Assembly (NCBI GenBank): GCA_023078555.1
Contig: CM041204.1
Location: forward strand, 220,923 to 284,922
From: Ulva prolifera
Lineage: Eukaryota; Chlorophyta; Ulvophyceae; Ulvales; Ulvaceae
Direction: 5' to 3'
DNA: 64,000 nucleotides
The notes below the pieces were generated by a model, which saw only the letters and a program-made list of their open reading frames with translations, searched no databases and was not told the origin of the DNA. The position numbers were made by a program, and so were the translations under genes. Numbering within the stretch: position 1 is the first letter of the stretch; the number at the start of each line of letters is the position of its first letter. Shown here in pieces: positions 33,401 through 43,872 of this stretch.

Positions 33401-34809
33401 AAATTGGCTAAGCATGTCCTGCATGCATTGCATCAGCTCGTCCTGATTCGCTGCCATCTGCCCCTGGCCCCGTTGCACCTCCTCCAACGTCTCCTGTACA
33501 ACGTGAAGCACCGCAGACGAGCTGTTGAGGTCACCGACCTCGTGGAGGATTTTCGCCGCAGCAGCGTCCAGCTTCACATGAATGTCCGCGCAGCCATCGA
33601 GCACGCGGCGCGTGATGTCGCCATGCAAATCCCGCATGGCGCCGTGCAGCGTGGTGAGCGTCTGCTGCACGTCAGTCCTCGTGGCGCCGCAGTGGGACAG
33701 ACCGTCGACGGTGGTGGCGATCTGGCGGAGGTGGTACGATGACTCAGCGCACTCCCCCTGCAGGGAGACGATGCGGCGCAGCAGGTCGTCGAGCGCGGCC
33801 TCGATGCCGCCGCTGGAGGCGAGGGAGACGGTGAGCAGCGGCAGCAGCTGCCGCACCTGCGCCTCTATGTCCCGCATCTTCTTCTGCACATGCGCCGTCA
33901 CACTGAGATGTTGAACACACATACTGCAGCTGCCAGAGGAAGCATGTCCATGTGTCCCCGTCTGTGAACCTCTGAGAAAGTGCCTTAACACCAAGTCTGG
34001 ATGTTGACAACAAAAAGGTGAAAGCGGACGCAGCGGTGTGCATGGCCAGCATGCATGCAGGGTTGGCGCAACTGTATCTCAGCGCAGTCACTAAACTAGA
34101 CTTGCAGTCGTACCCCGGCGCCTGGAGCGGTACATGTCCGCATTGGTTTGGCCGGGCAATCATGCATTCATAGCCGCACACACATTCATGGAATCCATGC
34201 ATGCTTGGTTGCCGCGCATTGCCTTCGACGTGTACAGGCCGGCACTTCAGGAAGACCGGATCCGGTCGGGAGGTTCGCGCGCACCTGCTCGTTGCGCATG
34301 TAGAAGGGCACCGTCACGAGGCTGCGGTCGGTGTACTTCTCCACCTTCGTGGACGCCAGCTCCAGCAGCGCATGCAGTGCGTCGACGACCGGCACGGCAC
34401 CCTCCGGCACCCGCTCGACTCCATTCACCACCGTCTTCGTGGCTTCCATGAGCCTGCACTTGCCGGCGAATGTGAGGATGCGCTGCAGATAATGCTTGCG
34501 CCCAATGCATTTGCGATACGTTGGTTGACTAGCTATAGCTGGGCTGCTAGCACTCATCCTACTTTTGTAACGAATCCGGTGCGGCGCAACGACAACAGCT
34601 GCAAGGCAGAGGGCACCACGGCCGCAGGCATCACGGGCATCACCCGACGAGCGGGGGTTGTTGCCCAATGTGGGCAGCCCCGCCGCTAATCGATCTGCGC
34701 ACCGAGAAAAGCTCTTCATTTCGCCATCGCGGGCCTTGCAGTCCTTGTACAGCTTGCGGCCCTTCTCGACCAGCTGCAACAGCAGCTCCAGACCCTCGAG
34801 CAGCGACAT
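30414..34809 (-). CDS. Helical-bundle / coiled / beta-helix protein: paralog lacking U-box and kinase
   Basis: Minus-strand exons I can place well: 33902-33332, 32931-32346 and 31951-30414, with phases 0 and 1. Two earlier exons are likely near 34809-34650 and 34495-34270, but their junctions are uncertain. The start MSLLEGLELLLQLVEKG and the later segment HALLELASTKVEKYTDRS resemble in pattern the N-terminal four-helix bundle of MLKL/HeLo-type proteins. The next exon is helical and heptad-rich (QVRQLLPLLTVSLASSGG onward). The exon from 32931 starts AIVNPVGIPASDPTTTS exactly as in the left paralog, but after SRSRQATAMHAA it passes straight to HHLEPIAPVATPLA, which lies behind the kinase there; U-box and kinase are cleanly gone. 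A beta-helix of about 500 residues ends the protein. Membrane or cell-death roles are speculation. Confidence 0.68.
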
Positions 34810-34999
34810 CGGCCTCCTTCACCACTTGCTTGCAGTTTGTTCAGGCACAACCTGACCTGTTCAGATGTGTGTGCAGACCAGAAAGTGCAGCTGCAGTGTT
34901 CAACGTGTGCCCTTCCTGCCGTGTGCCCCACTACGCTTCAACTTGGGACTATAACGATGGCCGCCTTCCGGGACCAAGCTCGATGCGGCTCAGGAATTC

Positions 35000-35975
35000 C
35001 GGTGTATTAGTGTGACTCGATTGATTGATCAGGCGCCGCGCAGCGGCTCTGCGCCGGCCAGTGCTCCGAGTCGCTGTAGGCTCGCAGGTTGCTGTCAGTA
35101 GCTGCAGAGGAACTGTCGCAAAGCAGTGCTTGGAAGTCCTGCGGTCCCTGCAGAGGCCGCATCCGAGCTTGTAAAGCAAAGAAAATTGTTTCATGTTGAC
35201 AACAACATGAATAACATGTTCGACTGAGCTTCCTTCAACGTGCAAGGCACGGCATGAGCGCTCATGAAGGGTGGCGTGTACGCAGGGATTCAAGTCTGTG
35301 GATCTTATGCGCGTTGAGGTGTGCCTTGCAAGCATCTCTCTGCCAGCGGCTGTGTGCGTGTGGCTACAAGGGCGCTCGTGAGTTCACAGACCGCCTGCAC
35401 GGTGTGAATTTCATCTCATTGTCTGGGCGCACACATGTGCTCGTCAGTGACATTGTTCCGGGGCCCACTTTCCTGGCATTCGGTGAATGTCTCTATTGAC
35501 AAGGACATGATCAGCAGAGCAGGTGTGCATGCATGTGCGGGTGTGCCTGCAAGCACACACGCCTGCAAGCAATATTACATATGTCACTCCCTCTCCGTGG
35601 ATTCTCTCTCAGTGAGTATTATCCACCACAAAGCGTCCCACCGACACTGCAAAACCACCGCTGCGCGGCACTATCGTCAACGCCCTGTCATGTCAGCTGA
35701 CATGTAAGGGCCATTGGGAGGCAACGCAGTGCATGCATGTGCATGCAAAAACAAGCGGCCCGCAGCTCGAGCTCTCAGGCCAGATGGCCAGCAATCGAGA
35801 GGAGGTCGGACGACACCATTTGTGTGTGGACGTGTGTGGCTGTGTCAGAGTGGCTGTGGCAACTTGACGCTGTTGTGCAGTGGGGGGCAGGGGCCAGCGC
35901 ACGGGTGAGTGGGGAAGGCAAGCACTGTGCGCAGAGTAAATCTGGATACTGAAGCACTTCATCCACATAGCATCG
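35000..35975. other. Upstream region of the right multidomain gene; no gene seen
   Basis: Lies before the minus-strand start at 34809 and is absent from the left duplicate. No conserved frame, TATA block or repeat family was recognised. Confidence 0.4.
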
Positions 35976-38159
35976 AGGTCGTTCTGTGGTGCTGTGCAAT
36001 GCCTGTGGTGGTGCTTGGCCCTCCTGCGATGTGCTTGTCATAACACGTACCTACGTCTCGCGAGATACATGTGGATACACGATGGCGTGTTACAAGGATA
36101 AAGGCGTGCACCCTTGCCGTGGACGGGGTTGGGCCTACTGATAAAGCCGGCTGTGCCTTGCCAGCACTGTCTTGCTGTATATACACCCGAAAGATGACGT
36201 CGACCGCATGTGCGAAGTGTCAGTTGACTGCAAAGGTGGTGAGCTGATATATTAAGCCAAGCATGCTGCTGCAGCGAGTTGTCATCTGGCCGGGGTCGAT
36301 GGGACCGGCCGGAAACTGCCTCGGCAGCTCATCCATACTCGGAGAAGGACGAAGCCTGGTCCCAACAGAGGCAACAACGTATATCTTTGACGTTACTAAG
36401 CCACTTTCGATGCGGCGCAAACACGCATTGGTGAGCCTATGGCCCAGTACCGTTATCGAGTTGATGCCAAACTCAGCGCCAGGCCACGACACCGTGCAAT
36501 TTCAGTAACACCCCACCAAAATAAAACTAAGAAGGTAAGCTGTTGACATGTGCGGCCTTGCGCCTAATCAGCAGTGAGCAAACAACTGCCTCTGCAATTG
36601 TGACCGCTTTCGTTGCACAGGTCGGGTGGCTGTTTGTAGACTGCCCTTTGAAGCCTGTGATGAAAGCCTGACCTTTAGTAGTATTGCAGTTCGGATACCA
36701 AACATCTCGCGCACGCAGAGATCAGTCACACGGGAACGGCGCAACGCTCAGCAGAAGCAAGCGTCAACGGAAACATGGGACACGCGTAATGGCAAAAAAC
36801 ACAGGTATTCATGTGAGCAGAAGATTGTCTGGATTCGACCGGATTCGCATCACACTGTAGACAGACTTGAGCTCGAGTGGACGCGCGCGCGATGCCTGCC
36901 AGATTCTTGGGGCTTTCGAAGGTGTCCACGCAATAGCAAACAGGACCTGAGAATCAATCAGTAGATGTCGTGAACGGAGTAGGCTGGTTGAGCACAGTGC
37001 GGCAATGTCTGCTGGCTGACCAAGTCGGTGGAAAGAATGAACCACTCGAGGTCGGTACCGGTCAGCCGACAACGCACGAGGTGCATCAGTGCGCACCATA
37101 CGACATCAACACGCAACAAGCTATATGTGCTTGCACCAACGGGTCAACTACGAGAGGCATCGCACTTGCGGGCAACGGGAAGTGTGGTCGCAGGCCGGTG
37201 CCACGTCAGCTAGCTGGCAAGGGCAGATTTGCGTGTTCACACCACTGTGCAGCCGTTTGCCTAATCTGAGAATCCACTGTTGTCAAGGGGCCTGCTTCGC
37301 AACATCGCTTCCAAGATGAGGCCGCTTAGTCTTGGTTTCAAGCGCTGCGTTGGAACGTATAGGTAACGAAATGGTCCGGGCACGAGATCTACTTTCATGG
37401 ACAGCTGTACATGTGCGGCTTGTCTACGGAATCAGCCGAATCTGCGGAGATGTGACGTGTGACGGACGTACATCAGTGCAGATTAGTGCATGTAGAGACG
37501 TTGTGGAGTCAGTGCTGCGGCCTGGCTTGGGCAGGTCCAACGGTTGTTGGGGCCCACTGGCATGCCATGCGTGACAAAAGATGGGCCCATGGGGGTAACA
37601 CGCGTCTGCCGTTCACTATTGTGTCGACACGCGTGTGCCTGGAAGCATGTGCCTAGAAGCTGGTCAACCGCCATGGCTTGCCGATAATTGGCCATGGATG
37701 ATCTGTGATGATTGCATGAGAAAGGTCCCGATTTCGACAGAAGCTCACCTCGTCAACCTTAACAGGCCGTCTGCCGGGACGAGGAAGTCTGGCTTGGCGT
37801 GGCGGAGTCCTGCTTGAGGGTCACAAAAGAGTGAACGGAAGAAGAGTCCCTGAACAGTTCAGCGAGGGCCTCCATCGCCTCCAAATATACGAAGCCAATG
37901 GCCTTGCCTCGGCTTGCGCTTGAACACCCCAATTCCGGATCATAGACACATGGTTGTAAGCAGTGTAGCCTCCGTGAACTAGCGGCGACGAGCGGGCTAG
38001 CGGTCCCAATCAACGGCAATTTATATTCCTGCGCATGCCATGTACGCGCACCGGACCGCGATTGCAGCATCTCCACAAACCTATCACATGGCCTGAAACT
38101 CGTGTCTTCCTTCGCGGGCCTACTGCATGATCACGATCTAGCTTCAGCTGATATCGATG

Positions 38160-38956
38160 TCGCGGCCGGATCCAATTCCGCCGCTGCTCTTTAGACAACC
38201 GTACCCTTGCAGACCAACCACTTTTTCACAGTGTCGGATCAGGTATTGGTCTTGTCTCCCGAGACATCATGCGTCGTGGGACCGTTGCTGGACGTTTGGG
38301 ATCAATTGCAACTTCGTGGACGATCTGATGAGCTACAGTTCAAGCCAAGCAACCAGAAGAACATTAAATTACTGTCTGGATGTCAAGCCTTTCGGCTCCA
38401 TGGCGTGCCGGAAGTATTGCACATGCAGTCTGTGTGCGCCGAGAACTGTTGTCGCACGCTCAGCGTGTGTTTTCCCGATATTCTGCCGCTTGGTGTTACT
38501 GCTTCGTGTCTTTGGCAGGTCACGTAGCCGGAGCTCCCGAATCTGGTCACCGACGGTCTGCGATGCCCCTCGAAAGTCTCCTGACCACATTGCTCGCCAC
38601 AGGTTCATAGCTGCCCGGTTGTACCGTCGGACGATCAAAAGATCCGGGAGCATCATACTGTGTCGCGTGAAGTTATATCTTTTTCACCAGAGCTGCGAGC
38701 AACACCGGAGGTGTCCATAGAACAGGTATTGCAGTACCTTTCTGTTTTGAACCCACCTGCGCCACTTTCATGGCTTCTGCTCACGCTAGCTGATGTGGCC
38801 AGCTTGGTTGCTCTGTTCGTCAGATTGTTCGATGTTTGTTCCGTTCCATTTGGGCATCAGCACCGGCACTTCCATGCCGACACACAACATAGCAGCGGGA
38901 GCAATGTTTCTGTAATGGGGTACCAACGTTGCAGTGGGCCGGCCTGCTTCCACTGA
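38160..38956 (+). CDS. Hypothetical plus-strand gene fragments conserved between duplicates
   Basis: Two plus-strand stretches look protein-coding by comparison with the left duplicate. 38207-38527 carries VLVLSPETSCVVGPLLDVWD and later FRLHGVPEVLHMQSVCAENC; 38660-38956 carries PEVSIEQVLQYLSVLNPPAP. In the left copy the same segments (27330-27840) have frame breaks. I recognise no family, and joining exons, start and stop are not established. They could be remnants of a gene that decayed in one copy, or chance conservation in a young duplication. Confidence 0.25.
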
Positions 38957-39059
38957 ATTCTTAAGCTGTATGCTAAGTGTGTGACTGGATGGCAGTCACC
39001 ACCGGTTTGACCCAGCAATCGTTGCGGCGTGTTACAAGCCAGCTGCCAGTCATCTCAGA

Positions 39060-39172
39060 GGCTGCTGCAGCATTGATGACTCCATCGCTGCACGCTGGCT
39101 CTGCTGCAGCATTGATGGCTCCATCGCTGCACACGCTGGCTCTGCTGCAGCATTGATGACTCCATCACTGCA
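39060..39172. repeat. Three-copy tandem repeat of about 42-44 bp
   Basis: The unit GCTGCTGCAGCATTGATGAC plus TCCATCGCTGCACGCTGGCT occurs three times with small changes, the last copy incomplete. Confidence 0.85.
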
Positions 39173-39257
39173 GCCATTCACCCGTTGTCACAAAATCTGT
39201 TGTAGCTGTCGTGTGCTGGAGCCATTCCAGGACCTTCTGTGATACCTGCCTGACCTT

Positions 39258-39315
39258 CTATGCGCTGGCCTTGTCGACAAGGCCAGCGCATAGCATGGTG
39301 TTGATCAACACCATG
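39258..39315. repeat. Two adjacent perfect palindromes (36 bp and 22 bp)
   Basis: 39258-39293 is an exact palindrome centred on TTGTCGACAA, directly followed by 39294-39315, an exact palindrome centred on TTGATCAA. They abut with no spacer. A minus-strand frame (39178-39462) with an HTH-like segment (SVEKVARKHGV) reads through both, so they might lie within a transposase-like remnant. Confidence 0.92.
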
Positions 39316-41309
39316 CTTGCGGGCAACCTTTTCCACAGATCCCCAGCCAATGATAATGCTCTCGTCAACCAGGTCCTCATCATGGAGGCGCTTGGGGGTC
39401 ATGCGAATTTGCAAGCACCAGAACCAATGCAGCAACAATGATTTCCAGAATAGACAAAGCAAGCCTGTCCACTGGGAACCGAGTGAATCGTCTTTGGCCT
39501 AGCGGTCCCATCACCTGATTTCCGCACCCTCCACCCCCTGGAACCCCGCCTGAAATCATACGTACAGTTCCCATGCGTGTACCCCGGCAAGCCATGCATT
39601 ATATACCACGGTACGAGTTCACAGACGTACCACGTGGCCAGGTACTGTGTCCAGGAGCCCCGCACCCGGCACGACAGTGCATATTCTCAGCCAAGACCAC
39701 GGCTTGCAAGAGCGCCTCCTATTGCACTTCTCACGGCTGTCCGCACCACTATCCTCAGCTGCCCCTCTGACACGCCAGGCTGCGCAGCCTGAGAGGCGCC
39801 TCTCAGACACCCCAGGCTGCCTCTGGACCTGGTCTCGCCGCTGCGGCCGCGGCCCCCTGCCACACCCTCATGCAACAGAGTGAGACTGTGGTCTAGAGCT
39901 CACTCTACACGCACCCTGTGCCTCAGATCGCCCGACAGTGTGTCCAGACATCAGCTTGTGCGTGCCCCATGCAGGTCCCCTTCCTGTTCGTGCAGCCCGG
40001 GGGCGGGTCGATGGTCAAGCGATTGTCCTGCTGTTGGCGCCAGGTCTGGATCTCTGGGGCTGTATTTGTCAAGGACAGAGCCAGTGAGGCAGGTAGCACC
40101 GCAGGCCACACACGGGTGCACTGCACACCCACGCCACACATTCAGATTTACTTTACATTACACAGACCAACACACCCATGCAACCACACACGTCAGCAGC
40201 GGGGCTGTACGTGTGTCAAGGGCCGCCATGGCTGGCTGCGAATTCCAAGGCGCAGGTGCGGGCTACTCCAATAGGATACGGCTCAGTAAATTTAGATTTA
40301 CTTTACTTTACTCCTGCCATAGCCCCAGCTGGTGGCCACATGTGAGTCCTCGAGATCAATGGCAGCAGTTCACTTGTTGAGCTCCGCATGCCATGGACAG
40401 TGTCCATGGAGCCAACTTCACTTCCCAGCAACGGCCAATTGCAGCTGCCATTGCATGTCACACCGTGTGACTGCTGTCTGCTCACACAGGCTGCTACCTA
40501 TTTGATTTGAACCTACTGGCGACAGACAAATTTGTTTTGTACTCAGATGTCTAACCTGCATTGCAGCTTGCTCGGGTGATTCAGATCGAGATCAGTTGCA
40601 AGATGAAGACCGGTCTCAAGTTGGGAGTTGGGAGTGGCAGTCTAGGGCGCATCCATCGCTTGGATCAACGCAGCAGCTGCTCAGGTGATTGACCTGGTGG
40701 GAGGAGCAGGACTAGGAAGCACTGACTAGGAGGCACATCCATGTACCCATTTGCTCCTGCTGCAGAAGCACATGGATACACGGGTGCGCCTCCTGAAGCA
40801 GGCAAGCACTCATGCCAGCTGGCATACCTAGGTATGCAGGAGGTGAACTTCAAGACATGACTCTGGTACGCCCTTCCTCCCTCCCTCCCCTCACCACAGG
40901 CCGATACCCAGATCCAGCTCTAGATCTTGTGACGCAGGAGCGCAAGATCTTGTGACTGTGTGTTACCTGTGAACCACCTGATAGCCAGAGCCAACTCTTC
41001 CTGGATGTTGTGTATGATCTGAGGTGGGAAACCCCTTGGACGATGCTTGCCGGGGCTCTCATCAGGCTGGCATGGCCTGATCAGTCTCTGTCGTGTTGTG
41101 CGCAGCACTAGATTCAAGCATGCATATACAGCACCACACCATGCCAGATCTGGGAGGTGTCCTAGGCCTGCAGCAGTAAAACCAGAGTCAAGTAAGCCTG
41201 ACGCCTCCGGTAGCACATATGTGCTTAGCTTGAGATACACTGAAATCATCAAGCATCACTACAACATGCCTATAGCTGTACATACAGGACCACAGAGGTG
41301 AGAGCTTGT

Positions 41310-41395
41310 GTCAAATTTATACCATTTAACTTTATAATTAGTTCACAATAAGTTTATAATTAAACCCGTTTAGTTATCGTTAATTAATTGCACTG
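41310..41395. other. AT-rich island
   Basis: A run of low-GC sequence (TTTATAATTAGTTCACAATA, TTTATAATTAAACC, GTTAATTAATTG) in an otherwise GC-balanced region. No gene or element end was recognised. Confidence 0.5.
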
Positions 41396-41447
41396 GCCAG
41401 TACAATCCATAGTCTGAGCACACCAAGGACGCAGATGTGCCTTGCCT

Positions 41448-41510
41448 GAATTCAGGTTCGAGAATTCAGGTACGAGAATTCAGGTTCGAGGCAAGGTTCG
41501 AACCTTGCCT
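41448..41510. repeat. Tandem 14-mers next to a 22-bp perfect palindrome
   Basis: GAATTCAGGTTCGA, GAATTCAGGTACGA, GAATTCAGGTTCGA follow one another at 41448-41489. A perfect 22-bp palindrome centred on GGTTCGAACC starts at 41489. The palindrome halves reuse the AGGTTCGA motif of the tandem units. Confidence 0.85.
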
Positions 41511-42639
41511 GAAACCTGAGTGCAGCAGACATTCTTTCTCCATGGGATGAAACCTGTCAGATACTCTGCAGCATGCTGCCCCTACATTAGTTCTCTGTGA
41601 CATGCAACCAGCATCTACCAGCTAGTGGGTCCCAGACAGTACATTCATGCGCATATATACATGTATATCTGGTGCCAGATGGCTGCCCGCTCCCACATGC
41701 ATCCTCTTGCCATCTTGCAACCAGCTGTGCTTACACAGGCAGGTCCCATCTGCATCTCTGTCTCACATCCTCATCCTCATCACAGCCAATATCCTGATAA
41801 CACATCCCGCCTGCATCAACACACAGGCAGGTCCTGCATGTTCGTGTCCTCATCTTCTAAATTGTCCACATGGCACATATGTGACCATGTGCCCACTCAG
41901 CAATTCCAGCTGTTCATCATGTCCATCAGAGGTCAGAAGACGCCCCTTGAGCTTCTGAGCTTCTCTGGTCTGACTCATCATGTATGTCATCAAGATCAAT
42001 GGCAGCAGTTCACTTGTGGAGCTCTGCATGTCCATGGAGCCAACTTCACTTCCCAGCAAGGGCCAATTGCAGCTGCCATTGCATGTCACACTGCTGTCTG
42101 CTCTGCCTCCAGTTCAGTCCCTACATCTGTACACATGCATGCTCGCATCATGGACCCGCTGGGCAACCCACCTGTGGCCATTGGTCATTGTTTCTGTGTA
42201 CAGTCATTCATGTGACGTGCAGTCAACCACATGCACCACTACCACAGCTTACCAATCGCAGTGCACACTGGGATAGCCTCTTATCCGGAGCTGCTGTGAA
42301 TCACTTGGTAGCGGTTGTATGAAGTGGCTACAGGTGTCAGGTGCATCCAGCTGCAGGGGTCTGCTTTCTGTGTGCAATGATGCTCTGCCACGCAATGCAA
42401 CTCTGGCATGAGCATGAGTCATGTTGTGTCTGTTGGCAAATCCATGGCAAATGTGGGGATGATGGACGAAGAGCCTGGGCCTGCCTCTCTGACTTGGTCC
42501 CTTGATGCACACATGCCTAACCAATTCAATTTTCAAGTTGCAAAAGTTTGATATGTTTGCGGCTCCGCCTTTGCCCATACATCTAGGATGTGTTGACACA
42601 TAGGCTGGAAGGCCAAGCCCAGATGGTGGTGTTGTGAGG

Positions 42640-42866
42640 GTAGACCACATGCATGGCTGCTCCGCGATGGCGCCCATCTGGGATGGCAGCATGGGTGGCC
42701 GCGCCATGATGAGGCACAGGCTTCTGTTTGTCTGGCTGCGGCCAGGGCGGATGCTGACTTTTTTTTTGCCGTTGCATGGGTGTGTTGGTCTGTGTATATA
42801 TGGGTGTGTTGGTCTGTGTTGCGTGTTGGTGTTGATGGTTGCTGGCTTTGTCCTTGTAACACATGC
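42640..42866 (-). repeat. Dispersed repeat family B, diverged copy
   Basis: On the minus strand: GTGTTACAAGGACAAAGCCA, then CA-rich sequence (CACAGACCAACACACCCAT repeated) and ATCCCAGATGGGCGCCATC at the far end. Immediately next to it (42880-42910, minus) is a TTACAAAAGAGTGAACGGGA head of the SINE-like family. Confidence 0.5.
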
Positions 42867-43872
42867 TTCTGTCAAATCGTTTTCTCCCGTTCACTCTTTT
42901 GTAATATCTTCTGTCACTGACGCATTCGAATCACGATCGAGGGGCCCAGGCCAGCAGTACTGCAGTGCACTTATCATTATGACCACCAGTCTGCTGCTCA
43001 GGAATGCGGCTGCCCAATATGCAACACGCGTACGGTACACGGCAAACATGCATGCGGACTCCGCAGTCGGGCTCATGCGCTTGCTCTGACAGAGGTCTGC
43101 ATCCGGGCGCCACATGCATGCGGGCAGCCTGATCCGCTCTTGCTGACATCAGCCGCGGTTCGCCCTCGTCCGGTTCCGTTGACACCCGCGGCAGACCTCG
43201 CGGTGCGTACGTAATCAGGGTGCAGCGCGGCAGCTGCGACGGCACCAGCGGCAGACTCCACGAACGAGTGAACTGGCAATTGTTAATTAATTGCAATCAA
43301 AACTGGCAACATCTGCCCACCCGTACGGACCAGGCAGCGTCCGGCCCAGGAGCATGTGTATATGTACTCACGCATCAGCGGCAGGCAAGTGAGCTACAGA
43401 AGTCAGTGCAGCGCCGCGGTCAGCGTGGCGACGCGACATCCCGGAAGCCACGAAATGACGCGGGTAGCCACGGACAAGAGGCGCAAGCTTGGTGCGCTGT
43501 ACAAAGACATACCTGTACTGTACAGTGTATTCGCCGCCATGAGCAATCACGATATTACCGCGACACGCTGACGCCTGCTGTGTCTGCTAGCAGCTGCTCA
43601 TACGACCGATGCTAGGCGGTACAGGGCACAATCCTTGCAAGAATTGAGCAGCCTCTGCGCATCAACAGGCACTATAGCGCTAGCTAGCGCTGTCTATGGT
43701 TTCGACATCCTTAGTCCTGTGATACAGCACAAACTAGAGCTCGCATGTGTTCGGATATGCGAAGTCTGCGATAGCTTTAGGCGTAACCAATCGCAATTTT
43801 GCAGCGAAGCCTACGTCCAGCTCCCTCCAGCAACTCACAATTGCTGCAGCATAGAGATAGGTAGCAGTGCCG

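Larger units (their letters stand above)
28490..38765. repeat. Segmental duplication, right copy
   Basis: Direct-orientation partner of 18720-27855. It carries about 2.5 kb (33420-35975) absent from the left copy and lacks the U-box/kinase part. It also has a long CA microsatellite where the left copy has none. Confidence 0.8.
40353..42110. repeat. Direct repeat pair of about 130 bp
   Basis: 40353-40492 and 41990-42110 share GATCAATGGCAGCAGTTCAC and AACTTCACTTCCCAGCAA and continue to the CTGCTGTCTGCTC end. The first copy has short extra palindromic bits (CCATGGACAGTGTCCATGG; CACCGTGTGA), which look like excision footprints or small insertions. Confidence 0.75.

Noticed and set aside
39178-39462. 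Minus-strand frame with an HTH-like segment (SVEKVARKHGV)
   Set aside because: Suggestive of a transposase fragment, but the frame crosses two palindromes and has no further motifs, so it is noted only with the palindromes.
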